Below are positions 22,994 through 34,160 of a stretch of 64,000 bases of DNA, in pieces. A program made the position numbers and the translations under genes. Where the stretch lies: the NCBI GenBank assembly GCA_026027325.1, contig JAMSLZ010000008.1, forward strand, positions 1,550,001 to 1,614,000, in the 5' to 3' direction. Position 1 is the first letter of the stretch, and every line of letters begins with the position of its first letter. The notes beneath the pieces were generated by a model. That model ran no database searches, was not told the DNA's origin, and saw only the letters and a list, made by a program, of their open reading frames with translations. This DNA comes from Actinomucor elegans (lineage: Eukaryota > Mucoromycota > Mucoromycetes > Mucorales > Mucoraceae).

Positions 22994-24280
22994 TTAAGCA
23001 GTCAATACTTGATCAAATTCACCACTCTCAATCTATGTTATTAAATGATTAAAATACTGCCACTAATAAAAAAAGTACATAATTACGTACCATTTCTTTT
23101 ACAATATCCAAACCACCCAACAGTTCGCCCTTGTAGAATAACATAGGGAAGGTAGGCCAGTCCACATGAGTCTTCATACCTTGTCTGACATCATCATCTG
23201 ATAAGATATCAAAATAACCGTATTTAACATGTCTATCATTTAATAGAGCAATCAACTGTCTCGAGAATCCACAGCGAGGTTCTTCTGGTGAGCCCTTAAT
23301 AAACACCATCACAGGTTGCTTTTCAATCAATTCCTGAAGACGTGTAGATAAATCCTTCTCTTTGGGTAACATTTCAGCAAATTCGCCTGAAGCGATCATT
23401 TCCTTGATGATATCTAAACCGCCCATCAATTCACCATTGACGTACACTTGAGGGTAAGTGGGCCAATCAGAATAAGCTTTTAAGCCTATATAAAAAGGTC
23501 AGTTATCTTCAAGCGTCCTTGTTGATTTCATTGGCCATACCTTGACGCACGTCTTCATCAGCAAGAATATTGAATGAACTGTATTTTACTTTTTGTTCTC
23601 CTAATAACTCGACTAGTTGACGCGAGAACCCACAACGAGGCTAAACAAGGTATTACTAATCAACTCCATTGTATTGCTTTTTATCTGTTTTACCTGTTGA
23701 GGAGTGCCCTTGATAAAGATCATGACAGGTGCGCTATTCACAAGAGCCTTGAGACGAGCATTGAGGTCCTTGACAGGTGCCGTGCCGTTTTCTGCACCTG
23801 CTGCGGATGTATTTGCAAACTTGTTCAAGACGCCCTTGGCATGTTTAGCAACTGCGTTGGTCAACTCTGCAGCCTTGGCACCTTCGATTTGATCAGCAAT
23901 TTTACCAGCCTAAACACACATTAATAAATGAACTCTTTCTGTCTACTTGTCGCGTTTTTTTTTTTTTTTTTTTACCTTGAGAATGATAAATGTAGGCACA
24001 GCCGAGATCTCGAAACTCTCAGAAATGTCTGGGTATTCTTCAGCTTCAATCTAACGAAATCATTTTTAGTACTACTAAAAAAAAGTAACCACAAGAGATC
24101 TATATGTACCTTTAAGAATTGAAGAGCAGGGAATTTACCAGCAAGTTCAGCAAAGACTTCATTCATTTGCTGGCAAGGTTCGGCCCAAGAAGCCCAAAAG
24201 TTCAACACGTAAACAGCATCCTTCTTGGAAGCGAGATCGTTGAATTGAGCGTCAGAAGTGATCTCTGTCAAATTAGTCAT
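22994..24280 (-). CDS. GRX3: Monothiol glutaredoxin Grx3/Grx4 (PICOT type), Trx-Grx-Grx
   Basis: Six exons on the minus strand: 24110-24280, 23976-24050, 23694-23909, 23541-23640, 23091-23485 and 22994-23032, giving 331 aa. An N-terminal thioredoxin-like domain carries '[12 protein letters not shown]', a single Cys in place of CxxC. It is followed by two glutaredoxin domains, each with 'PRCGFSRQL' (CGFS) and 'GGLDI..EM' glutathione/Fe-S contacts. The last 13-codon exon ('[12 protein letters not shown]') was added because it completes the second Grx helix; without it the frame runs into intron sequence. CGFS glutaredoxins bind a bridging [2Fe-2S] cluster and work in cytosolic Fe-S delivery and iron sensing. 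Budding-yeast Grx3/4 have one Grx domain, whereas two are typical of animals. Confidence 0.93.
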
Positions 24281-24560
24281 ATTGATTATAAAGTGGGGAG
24301 TAAAAAAGAAAGGAATAGAAAGCTTTAGATCGTAACACTTGTTTGTGCCTAATCAAAAAAGAAAACTTTTTCCTTATCTGATTGGATCATTCCATCTTTA
24401 TAAAAGCTCGAAATTGGCATTTCCGCTTCTTGATTGGTTAAGCAGTCTGATTACCAGTTTCTGGTATATCAAGCACAAATCCAATTAATCATCACGATTG
24501 TCTTCCTTATCTGCAAGATATATAATCCGAGGAAATAAAGGTTTTATTACATGCACCACT

Positions 24561-24632
24561 TCATTCTGAACATGTAATATAAAACAGATGCGACATTTAA
24601 TCGAGATCGGTCAAGCGATCTAGAAATGAAGA
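24561..24632 (+). repeat. Interspersed repeat family, best-preserved copy
   Basis: Order of blocks: 'CATTCTGAACATG', about 15 bp, 'CAGATGCGACATTTAATCG', 'AGATCGGTC', 'AAGCGATCTAGAAATGA'. The same order and spacing recur at 40521, 50960 and, inverted, at 26258, all in intergenic DNA. It is too short and non-coding to be an autonomous element; it could be a MITE, SINE or solo-end relic. Confidence 0.65.
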
Positions 24633-26257
24633 AAATGGGTAATATCAGGGAAAAAAAAAACTCCCATGGAGCCTAAATTTTCAAACCCTTACTTGTACAT
24701 ATAGAGAGGATAAAGTCAATATTTTTAAGCTATAATTGTTTAATACAGTGGATTCAATATATAAATGAGTATGCCAAATCTTTTTTTGTTAATAAATATT
24801 TTTGAATACAATGCTTCTAGAATCAGGATAAAGATTTGACATGAACTTTAACTCTATTTTTGAATGATAAACGATTGTCCACACTCAAAATAACCTTAAC
24901 AAAATGTGTACTGAATTTCAAGACTCATCGAATGGCGCAAGAATGAATTGGTATTTCCTTCCTTTCATGGAATTGTCCTTGGTAAGAACTGAATTTTTGA
25001 ATCTTTTTAAAAGTATAAGCATAAAGTGAGTATTTCATAAAATATAAGTCACCAAATAAATTGTAGTATATTGGTATAGTCTTCAACGTATTGAACCTAG
25101 ATCATTCATATATTAAACAAAAGATCCAGTTTCCACGCATTTGATGACGCATTGGCCCTGTAAACGATGCATATAGAGTTCATCTGATCAAGTCAACCTT
25201 TGATTGTCTCTCCATCTACATCCTCTCCCTCCCTCCCCACTTTGTTCTTCTTTTGTTGATCAACATTTCCATGCCATGATCCATTGAAAAAGTTTGAGCC
25301 ATGAGTCATAACCGCTGATAATAGTTAGGTTGCGATAGCATATCTTTGGAAGGGTCGACTTAATGGCCTTCAGAAATTGAAAAAAAGGGGTTATATTTGT
25401 AGTCTTTCTATTAGGGCAATTCATGTTTATGTATTTTCCAAAAATTAGTTCAATACCTGTGTTTATTAATGATCTAGACACGATATAATGATTTAACGAA
25501 TTCTTTGAACCTGCTTTTAATATCAGCAAAGGCTGATATATAATTATGTTGTACTTGAAGCATAAAATGCTAGCTGAAGCAAAAATTTTGTCCAAGTCGG
25601 CCTATTTGCAAAGCTCATATTTAAATATTTGACTGGATGCTAGACCAAGAGATGTTTATTTGTAATCGACTTTGATTTTAACGGTCTTAATTCACGATGA
25701 GGTCGATCCACCTATAAGTCACTAAACTTTTGTATATTGCTATTGCCCTCTGCATCTATGTGCAGTTTGTGATCGGTTGAAAGCCGTATCTTGTCTACAT
25801 TATCCCGAATATAAAATGTAGTGAGCCTGATTCTGAATATTTGAAAGAAAAATCCTTTTATTCATTAAGCTACACTATAGATTAGTCTTCCTTATGTTGT
25901 AGGGATTTGATATTATAGTCAAGCATATTTGCGGATAGTAACATTTGTTAAGTCAATAGGTAATTAAGAACCTTACTGCAGCATATTCAAAGTGAAGCGT
26001 CAGAACTTTCAAAGAGCAGCGAGCGTACTATTATTACATAAGGATGACTGGCATTTAATTACGCGTAATCGCTATTAACATTATATCGTCAATAGATCCC
26101 TTGGCTAATCTCATTTCATGTTGCATCCAAGAATTTACACATGCTCAGAATGAACTTCTGTATCTACGAGAATATTCATTTAATTAAAAGGTAACGAGCA
26201 TATTAAGTCATTTATGATTTGAAAGTAAATTTACATATATCTCATATAATTTTATTC

Positions 26258-26330
26258 TAATGATTTCCAAATCCTTTGATCGATCTCGGTTTACTGTCAC
26301 ATTTGATAAGCTATCCATATTCAGAATGTA
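26258..26330 (-). repeat. Interspersed repeat family copy, inverted
   Basis: The minus strand reads 'ACATTCTGAATATG', about 15 bp, 'CAAATGTGACAGTAAACC', 'GAGATCGATC', 'GGATTTGGAAATCA', matching the 24561 copy block by block. Confidence 0.6.
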
Positions 26331-26728
26331 CTGCTGTATCTACTAGAGCTTGTATTAAGAAGTAAATGTTACTAACTAAAGAGCGTATATCTTTGTAATG
26401 ACAGATATCCGATGCCTTCTTCAAACTACTTGTATATCTGACTGGATACGTTAAAGAAACAGGCGTTTGTTGTGCCCGAAATCTTCGGTTATGTTTGAGA
26501 TCTAAAGGGGAAAAAAAAAAGACAGTCAATGTAATATGCTTAAAACAGTCCTCCCTCAGTCTCTTGAAATGCGTTATTGAAGCACTGAGGTTTTATTGAT
26601 CTCGGTCTAATATGAACACACTTCCACTAGTGTATAACTGCATAAATGACAAAAGAATTTGCGTCTGATAAAATCTCTATGTACATTTCTGCTTTTATTG
26701 TTGTTTTTATTCTTTCTCTATAATACAA

Positions 26729-27045
26729 CTATGCTGAGTTGGCTGATCCTTTGACGCTTCTGATGACTTCGGCGACTGAGAAATGCTTGTGTTTACTTAA
26801 AGGTCTGCAAGCTTCAATACGAACAACATCGCCTAATTTGCATGCTTCTTTTTCATCATGAACGAGATAGTTCTTGTGTGTTTTGATAGTCTATAAAAAG
26901 GGTCAACATGAGTTACTTTGAATCCAGGGGGGGTAGATCTATTTACCTTGAGAACAATAGGATGGAGCTTTGTCGAGGTCACCTTGACTTTCACAGTCTT
27001 TTGCATAGCATTGCTTACAACCATACCAACAAAGTTTTGTCTCAT
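26729..27045 (-). CDS. Mitochondrial small-subunit ribosomal protein uS17m
   Basis: Two exons (26947-27045 and 26729-26890) with a 56-bp intron, giving 86 aa. The sequence follows the S17 OB-fold: '[18 protein letters not shown]', '[20 protein letters not shown]', '[15 protein letters not shown]', 'EVIR'. The block 'CRPLSK.K.F.V' is the S17 signature. The short length and absence of the eukaryotic cytosolic N-terminal extension point to the mitochondrial (bacterial-type) homolog. It is divergent, 194 bp apart, from the LYRM2-like gene, another mitochondrial protein. Confidence 0.92.
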
Positions 27046-27239
27046 TTTAGTTTAGGTTAATGTATATAGAGTAATGGTCAAAAGTGTCAGCCTGGTTGAT
27101 ATTTGATTTTCTTTCTCGAGGGTGTGACTGGTAACAGTCACAAGCGTTGAGATGATTAGTGCTTGAACCTCAGCATATATATATATTAAGCCTGGCAGCG
27201 CTACGAATGTACTGGGTCTTTACACTCTTTAGATAGATA
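27046..27239. promoter_or_regulatory. Bidirectional promoter of two mitochondrial-protein genes
   Basis: A 194-bp interval between divergent start codons (uS17m and LYRM2-like). It contains a near-palindromic 'GTGACTGGTAACAGTCAC' at about 27123-27140 and an AT repeat at about 27176-27186. The palindrome is a plausible binding site, but its role is inferred only from position and symmetry. Confidence 0.45.
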
Positions 27240-27649
27240 ATGTTACCTACAGTTGTTCGACTTCATAAGGCCCCAGCCATGCCCAAGTTCTTTCAAGAAG
27301 GACTGACTCTAAATCATGTAAGAAAATATACATTTCCTCAACATTCGAAATTTAACAGGTTTTCATTGGTCGTAGTTTCTCATTCAAAGACAAGTCATTT
27401 CATTATACCGTCAAATTGTGCGATGCACCAAAGGAATGGAAAAAAGCCAGGCCAAAGAAATGATTCAATGGGCAAGAGCTGATTTTGAACGCCATAAAAA
27501 TGAGAGAGATATCGTATGTAGCATTAATTAGAATATAGGCAGTAGCTAATAGTATATTCTAATAGGAAAAGATCAGATCTTTACTCACTTCAGGCAAACA
27601 TCAAATGCATTCATTACAAAGCTCGGTTACTTTAGCCCATACAAGATAG
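27240..27649 (+). CDS. LYR-motif protein, LYRM2-like, mitochondrial
   Basis: Three exons: 27240-27317, 27376-27513 and 27566-27649, giving 99 aa. The spliced protein carries the Complex1_LYR pattern: 'GLTLNHFLIQRQVISLYRQ' containing L-Y-R, a downstream 'EMIQWARADFERHKNERD' helix in place of the family's 'W.R.EFr.nk', and a 'LLTSGKHQMHSLQ' tail as in LYRM2. The LYR motif binds the Fe-S biogenesis machinery and mitochondrial ACP; LYRM2 is linked to respiratory complex I. The longest unspliced frame over exon 1 is misleading, because the acceptor at 27375 restores the LYR reading frame. Confidence 0.87.
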
Positions 27650-27739
27650 CACTAAAGTCATACAACCAAACACACACACATATATATATATAACCCAGCC
27701 CATGTAGATTCTCGGTAAATGTAATAAACGTTTTATTCT

Positions 27740-30637
27740 CTAGTATACAGTAATACTCCAGCCACATTGAGCTACGGCTACCTTGGGATCCTTGATAGTA
27801 ACTACTTGCTTTTGGACATCATAACTGTATTCGATTTCATTTGCCTTGCCGCCATTCAAAGTGATTTTGGCACCTACAGGCTTACTAGTTTGACCCAAGA
27901 TTTGAATGCGTTCAATACGGACCTTTTCAACAGAGTGAGCAAATGCCTTGGCAGCCTTTGATTCAGCATCTTGATGTAAACTCTTGCAAGTCAATTGACC
28001 ATTGGCAAAAGTAAATTCAGTGTGTGCATAAGCACCTTGTTCAAAAGCGTAAGTTTCTTCATCATCCATGTACAATTGGCCTTGAGCACCGCCTTGTTTA
28101 TCTTTGGCAATGACCAAAGTGAAAGGATCCAAACGCATGGAAGGCGAACTACGACGTACACGCTCACGACGAGGTACAATGCGACCACCTTGGTAATAAG
28201 CTGGGATGGTATCCAAAGGCGCATCGACATTCTTCCAGCCTACCTCATTCACCTTTTCAAGAGACTTGACGTTATACCAAGGCTGCTCTTGAGGGAAGTA
28301 GATATCGACATTGACAGCTCCTTCAGTAGTGACAGGCCTGACAAGGATGGCATCACCCACCATGAATTGGTCTTCCATTGTCCAAGTAGCTTCATCATCA
28401 GGGAATTCCATAAACATAGGACGCATCATGGGCGTACCGTTCTTGTAAGCCTCATAAAACAAAGTGTACCAGTAAGATAAAAGCGCATAACGTTCACGAA
28501 GAGCATTGCGAGTGATAGATTTGTAAGGCTCAGCAGACAAATAAGGCTCACGACGCTTGGTGTCAATATGAGCATGGCCACGGAAGAAAGGTTGATAAGC
28601 AGCAGCTTGGTACCAACGAGCCAAGAGTTCAGGTGTAGGATTCTCAAAGAAACCAGGTACATCAGCGCCATTGAAAGGAACACCACCTATACTGTTGGCC
28701 AAAATCATTGGGTTTGTGTATTTCAACGATTCCCAGTTGGCAATGTTATCACCGGTCCAGATAGGGCCTGAACGCTGAACACCAGCATAATAACCACGGG
28801 ACAGAACAAAAGGACGCTTCTGAACCTTTGTACGTTCTCTTACACCGTCAGCAGTAGCAGCATGTGATAGAACGGCATACAAGTTGTGCAATACACGGTG
28901 CTCCCATTTACCATCATGGATCATTTCCTTTTGCATAGTGATTTCAGGGCCGTTAAAGATGGAAGGTTCGTTCATATCGTTCCAGATGTACACGTTCTCC
29001 CGTGTACCCTTGAACTTGTCAAAGCCAAACTGCTTTTTCCACCAATCGTAAGACTCTTTGTGAATGAAATCAACCCAAGAAGATTGACCAGGCCAGCACC
29101 AAGCTTCATAATCCTCACCATTTGGCTTCTTCACAAACAGGTTCTTTTCTTTGGCCTCATCACAGATGTAGTAGTTGTTAGCACGTTTGATATGAGGGTC
29201 AATGATGGTGACTAATTTACGGCCTTTGGTATCCAAAATCTCTTCCATTTCAATCGAGTTGGGGAACTTGGGTTTATCCCAAGTAAAGTACTTCTTGTCT
29301 TCAGTATATTCAATATCTAACCAAATGACATCGTAAGGCATGTCGTTCTCATCGAATTGCTTGTCTACATCCAACACATCGCGTTGGTTGATGTAATTCC
29401 AACGACACTGATGGTAGCCAATAGCAAACATTTGAGGCATAGCCGGAGCACCTGTCAATCGAGTGTATTGACGAAGAATATCCTTGGTTGTAGGGCCAAA
29501 GAATACGAAAACATCTAATACACCTGCTTCAGAAATCCAATGTGTTTGAGTTGATGTAGATTCGGATTGCTTTTTGTTGAACCCTGATACTTTTTGAATC
29601 AAACTCTAATGAATATGCAAGTTAGCATTCCAACTCAAACTCTATGATTCTATTTGTACACATACCTTGATGTCTTGATGCTTGGATTTAACAATATCGA
29701 CCCAAGTCTCAGAGGGATTCATCCAAAAGATACCAGCAGACAATCCTTGCTTATGCGCAATCATGAGAGGCACTGAGCCATAAAGTGCTGTAGGACTATC
29801 CAAAGCATATTCAAAAACATCAGTATTGTAAAGGCGATAAGGATCCGTATACGCATTATCTCCGCCGCGTGTTTCTTTTAAAGCAAGGCTGGAAGCATGT
29901 TCGGGAATACCATAGACATTAGGGAAACCATGAAAAGTAACATCCAGGGCAATTGATTCAGGGCCGTTGGGCTTTGGATCAGTCCAGGTTTTAAAGGTTT
30001 CTTCCCATAAATCCTTTTCTGAATCAGCTTCTTCTGTAGTCATTGTACCATCTTCATTGGTCTTTTCGATCATCTTGGGCTTATGTGTTTCTTTGGTACG
30101 CAAGTGTTCAAAATTGAAAAATCCTCTGTCATTAAGAGTAATAACAGGTTCATCTTGAACCAGGAATTCAATACGGACAGGATGGGGGTGGATAACAATT
30201 TTACGCATTTTATCCAGTTCTATAGTGACCAAGCCATCCTGGTTGTTGACATTCAACGCATTAACCAACTGAGGTTCTTTGATCAAGGTGTATTTGCCAT
30301 GTTCCTCGTAACGCGGTTTAATTGGTGACTTTTCGTTGATGCGAACGCGTGCCGTGTTATCCTGAAGAATATGCAAGTCCAAAGTCAAGGTCACGTCCGT
30401 TTCGGTATTTTTGATATCAGCATATATTTTACTGTTGGAAAATGTAATAGAATCTTTGATCAAGGTATAAGGTGATGTAGCCAAACTAGCTTCATCAGCA
30501 TAAGCTCTGTTTCTTCTGCAAAAGCCGGATTGCGAACATGTTTTAAAGTCTTCATGTTTCATAGCTCCAGTCAGTGTTACCGAAAACACGGCTATAAGAG
30601 CTAGTTTAGGTAGACAACCGTCCAAACGTAGCTTCAT
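27740..30637 (-). CDS. GANAB: Glucosidase II alpha subunit (GH31, neutral alpha-glucosidase AB)
   Basis: Two exons (29666-30637 and 27740-29605) with a 60-bp intron, giving 945 aa, the usual size. An N-terminal hydrophobic signal ('LALIAVFSVTLTGAM') leads to a Cys-containing 'KTCSQSGFCRRNR' block seen in glucosidase II. The GH31 catalytic core has 'WLDIEY', the nucleophile Asp in 'WNDMNEPSIFNG', the acid/base Asp in 'WTGDNIANWE', and 'GADVPGFF' and 'QPFFRGHAH'. Glucosidase II trims the second and third glucose residues from N-glycans in the ER lumen and controls calnexin binding, in complex with a PRKCSH-type beta subunit that is not in this window. Confidence 0.96.
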
Positions 30638-32248
30638 GATGGTATTAAGTCTTTAAAAGGAACACGTAAAAGTAAAAGAGCAATGTTATTTGGAATGCAA
30701 AATCAAAATGTGGGGGGTCCGAACTAAATTGAGTTTAAATAATACTGTACTATATTGACGAAATGCAATACATTTGGAAACAAAATAGAAGTACTGGAAA
30801 ACTCATCTTTTCTATAGCTAAGTTACTTGATTTGAAATGTTAAAAAAAGGTGTCTAATAATTCGTTTTTTTTTACAGCCAAATCATTCGATATGAGACGT
30901 AAAAAGACAAGCAAAACTTTACAAAGAAAATTGGATGTTTGTATATCCTGTTAGTTGAGGTTCAGCTTCATTACGATTGGCTACTACAAAAATTGCTGTT
31001 GTAAATGAATGACTTGGCTACAGAAAAAGTGAATTTTTTTTTTTTTTTTTTACTTCCAGATGTATTGTATTTCGTCAATATAGTAGATAGCATCATTCAA
31101 ACTCCATTTAGTTCGAAACCCCCCCTCCCCTCATAATTTGATTTTGCGATTCAAATAGCACTACCCAAAGTAGAAAAGGCAATTATTTATACTTCAACCC
31201 TTTCCACTGGTTGATCTAGTCGCTCAAAAATGTACACCAGATGCTAAGCAGAATCTATTATTCGACAGATATAATACAAGTACCACCATCCAATAAAATA
31301 ACTTAGTGTATGAATCCCCGACAACCAATGAAAATAGCAAGAGCTGGAGGTTTTTTGCTTCCAGTATTTATTTTGAAAGTATTCAATTTGTTTTTATGGC
31401 ATCATATATAACCAGCATACATTTGTTTTGGTATAAATGCTTACATATATTTTTTTTATTTTTATTACTTCAATAAAACTATGATTCACGGACAGAAAAC
31501 AAAATGCTCCAAAACAACCTCAATACAATAATAACTTTATATTGGCAAAAGACATGTACTATTATGCTTGCTTTATTCGATGAAATATCTATTTTTTTTT
31601 TTTGCAAAGTTTATTAATACACGTTGTATTTATTTAAAAGTCTTTCACCAAAAGTTTAGATTAATGAAACTAGTTTGTTACATCTTCGCCATCCAGTAAG
31701 TGCTAAATCCATATATTCACATTCCGATAGTGCCCCTTCTACAAAAACATGATTGGTCGATCAGCAATTCCAAAATCAATTTGATGAACTTTTGATAATT
31801 AGAAATTGCAGACAAGTGCAAAGCTATTTAACAAAGTTTGCCCTAGATTCCTTTCAGCTTCAAATAATGTGGATGTAATGATCCATTTATTTTATAAAGA
31901 TAAAATTACTGTCAAATTTGAGGTGATTTTTTGTATATTTTGCTTTCTGGCCATAAAATGGTGTTTCTACATATAAAAAAAAATTAATCGCAAAATGTAT
32001 GTTAATCCTAGTTTATGGTTAGAAAATAAATTGCATGCCTTCAAAGCAAATATCTAAAAAGTAAAGGTTTTGACTCAAGGTAAAAATCTCTTGCAAAGAT
32101 TTATTGTTTTTCATTGGCGTGCGGGCCTTCAGCGAGTTCATCTTTATTCTGATTTCTAACAAAAAAAGAAGCAGGAGTGAGCGTAAAGTGTTTTAACAAT
32201 ACATAATATGCATGTTTGGGTTTTGAATTAAATACAGCAAAAATGCAA
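30638..32248. other. Intergenic AT-rich region, no gene seen
   Basis: 1.6 kb upstream of GANAB, with long T-runs (about 31028-31051, 31590-31602) and no family-like frame. At 32101-32155 the minus strand shows a possible exon ('KDELAEGPHANEKQ' then stop) after a TTTTTTGTTAG-type acceptor. See the entry at 32249. Confidence 0.45.
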
Positions 32249-32407
32249 TTAAATTCGTTGATCATATTCGGAGATATTCTTGAGAAATAGAAGATAATAA
32301 GCTTTTGCAAGTTCCATTGGTATAACATTATATAGGAATATACCACCAAGAACACAACAGGCACATATATATATAAATACTTTTATAAGCCAAATCTTTA
32401 CCACCAT
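32249..32407 (-). CDS. Possible small membrane protein (hypothetical)
   Basis: ATG at 32405-32407, 52 codons, stop at 32249-32251. The product starts with a strongly hydrophobic segment (about residues 4-27, 'IYICACCVLGGIFLYNVIP') followed by 'MELAKAYYLLFLKN'. One membrane helix with a short helical tail is the plan of several small mitochondrial or ER proteins, but I recognise no family. A downstream exon (ending at 32101 with an acidic tail) could belong to it through an intron I cannot place in frame. It is divergent from the DinB-fold gene. Confidence 0.3.
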   Translation of the reverse strand: MVVKIWLIKVFIYICACCVLGGIFLYNVIPMELAKAYYLLFLKNISEYDQRI

Positions 32408-32616
32408 TGCACGGAATATGGCTCACGTCAGCATAAAAATTGAATGCCAACTGCATTGACGCGTGAGCATACTTAAAGCTCATTGTCACTGTTTGACCAT
32501 TTGCACGTCACATGTTCTTATGCTCAACAGTAAAGTAAACAAAGTGTCATGTATATTACAAAAGTACTCGGTCATTAATCCCTTTTCTTTCTTTTCTTTT
32601 TACTTTACATTTTAAT
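32408..32616. promoter_or_regulatory. Divergent upstream region with ACGTCA-type half sites
   Basis: It holds 'CTCACGTCAGC' at about 32422-32432, 'GACGCGTGAGC' at about 32459-32469 and 'GCACGTCACATG' at about 32502-32513, all bZIP/CRE-like half sites (TGACG). Three within 90 bp upstream of the DinB-fold gene is suggestive of bZIP control; inferred only. Confidence 0.4.
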
Positions 32617-33361
32617 ATGCCACCACCAATAGATCCAATGTCAAAGAAATCAGTCGATCAAACAGAGAATGACGCGATTCAAGAGATGGCACACGATCTC
32701 ATTCAACAAGCGATTGATTTACTACATACTTTGAACGATGTACAATATACCCACAGTTCAAAAGTAATGCCTGGAGGCACTATAGGCAAGCATTTAAGGT
32801 AAGAAAATCCTACCAGCTAGTGATTTGATTTCTTACTATATACAAACAAGACATGTTTGCGATCATTTTCATTTGTTATATGACCAATGTGACGAAATAC
32901 CTCTGGACTGGATAGTGGACTATGATATTAGAAAGCGAAATGTAATACAATCGCACTTTTAATGAATTCCCTCTGATCTTTCTAATAGAACCCATCAGAA
33001 ACTGATCGATCTATAGCCATTGATAATATGAAGCGGTTACAATCAACCTTCAAGAGATATAACCAAATTCCACTACAAACCCCATTAACACTTCGGGCCA
33101 TCATAGACCCAACCAATAGTAACAAGCTTTGTTTCAGTTCATCATTTGGCCGAGAATTATTTTATAGTTGTATACACGCTGTAAGTTTTTTTTGTTTTTA
33201 TATGGTAATTTATATTTCGGGGCCTAACTCTTTTGGGTATGCAGATTCACCATTATGCATCTATCAAAGCGATTTGTATTGAGCAAGGTATCCCTACTCC
33301 AAATGAGTTTGGTATGGCACCTTCTACGCTGCAAGATCAAGTTTCCCTTAATAAGAAATAA
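32617..33361 (+). CDS. DinB/YfiT-fold family protein
   Basis: Four exons: 32617-32798, 32851-32941, 32989-33180 and 33245-33361, giving 193 aa. The spliced protein shows a DinB-like four-helix pattern: 'IGKHLRHVCDHFHLLYDQC', 'LDWIVDYDIRKRN', 'SSFGRELFYSCIHAIHHY', 'CIEQGIPTPNEFGMAPSTL'. The His in 'RHV.DHF' and the His pair in 'HAIHHY' are the positions that bind a metal in DinB proteins. The family is mainly bacterial, with thiol-transferase or damage-inducible members; related uncharacterised fungal proteins exist. No reaction can be assigned. The upstream region holds ACGTCA-type half sites near 32425 and 32504. Confidence 0.75.
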
Positions 33362-33611
33362 AAACTTTATTCTTGAGCAACGTGCGTATAAGCTCTGAAA
33401 CAGAAACAAAAAAAAGGTGGGGTACTTTTATCAGATCCGTGAAATGATTGTGTCTTTTCTTTCGTTTGTGCAATACGTCTATTGTAAAGAAAAAAAAATT
33501 TTCAATCAGAAACATAAGAAAATAACCAATAATCATAACAACCCCTAATAAACGTTTAGCCAACTCAAAAACGATTGGATATACGGTTAGTCGCATTTGC
33601 TTTTCAATCTC

Positions 33612-33614
33612 CAT
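33612..33614 (-). other. Candidate start of an unconfirmed minus-strand small ORF
   Basis: From this ATG the minus strand stays open to about 33348 ('MRLTVYPIVFELAKRLLG', then a hydrophobic stretch). It sits 113 bp from the divergent gene at 33727 and its end overlaps the DinB gene's stop. Possible splice sites exist (acceptors near 33482 and 33398), but no family was recognised. Kept only as a pointer. Confidence 0.2.
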
Positions 33615-33726
33615 TGCGTCTTGATCCAATACAAAGGTAGCCTGGCTTTGAACACTAAAGTATAAATAATCTCGAGAAAGATACCCTTGTCTGGCTCTTC
33701 CTTTATCTCTTTATTATTTATTCATA

Positions 33727-34160
33727 ATGGTTGCTGGTGCCGCTGCTAACACTGCTAAGAAGTCCTTCTGGAGCATCTGGTATAAGCATGAAATTATCCC
33801 CATCTATGTCACCGTTGGTGCTGCTTGTGGTTTAGCTGGTTATTATCTTACTCGTCTTGCTCGGTAAAATAGATAAACAATTAAACTTTATAAAACTGTT
33901 TCTAATCAATCATCTTATGTAGTGGCCCTGAAGTCGTCTGGGATCGTACCAACAACCCTTATCCGTAAGTAACTGATGAATTGATTATTTGATAAGAAAA
34001 TTAACATTGTTATAGTTGGCAAAACATTGACCAGGATACCCAGGTCAAGTTCATGACTGTCAACCAAAAGTTTGCCAAAACGTAAGTCTCATTGGCTCAT
34101 CTCAGAAAATATGACTAACATTCTATCAAAATTCATAGTTATTCTCGTGATCGTCTTTAA
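33727..34160 (+). CDS. B12D / NDUFA4 (MLRQ)-like small mitochondrial protein
   Basis: Four exons: 33727-33863, 33923-33964, 34016-34081 and 34139-34160, with introns of 51-59 bp, giving 88 aa. The protein has one membrane helix ('IIPIYVTVGAACGLAGYYL') followed by 'TRLARGPEVVWDRTNNPYPW', the signature of the B12D family (NADH-ubiquinone reductase complex I MLRQ/NDUFA4). NDUFA4 is now regarded as a complex IV-associated subunit in animals; for fungal members the association with the respiratory chain is inferred. Confidence 0.9.

Larger units (their letters stand above)
24281..26728. other. Gene-poor AT-rich region with repeat copies
   Basis: 2.4 kb without a recognisable gene. It contains interspersed-repeat copies at 24561-24632 (+), 26258-26330 (-) and about 26590-26620 (-). 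A minus-strand open frame at 25260-25595 (111 codons) has no family similarity and AT-biased composition; it is not annotated. Confidence 0.5.

Noticed and set aside
25260..25595. 111-codon minus-strand ORF
   Set aside because: No similarity to any family I know; composition matches intergenic AT-rich DNA; surrounded by repeat copies.
28426..28686. Hydrophobic ORF within GANAB
   Set aside because: Same-strand alternate frame of the glucosidase II coding sequence; a shadow.
32101..32364. 87-codon minus-strand ORF next to the DinB-fold gene
   Set aside because: It begins with GTG and mixes two frames; the ATG-initiated frame at 32407 has the better hydrophobic helix, so the longer ORF is probably partly intron.
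33348..33629. 93-codon minus-strand ORF ending inside the DinB-fold gene
   Set aside because: The first codon is TTG; the internal ATG product is not recognisable and overlaps another gene's end. Reported only as a low-confidence pointer.
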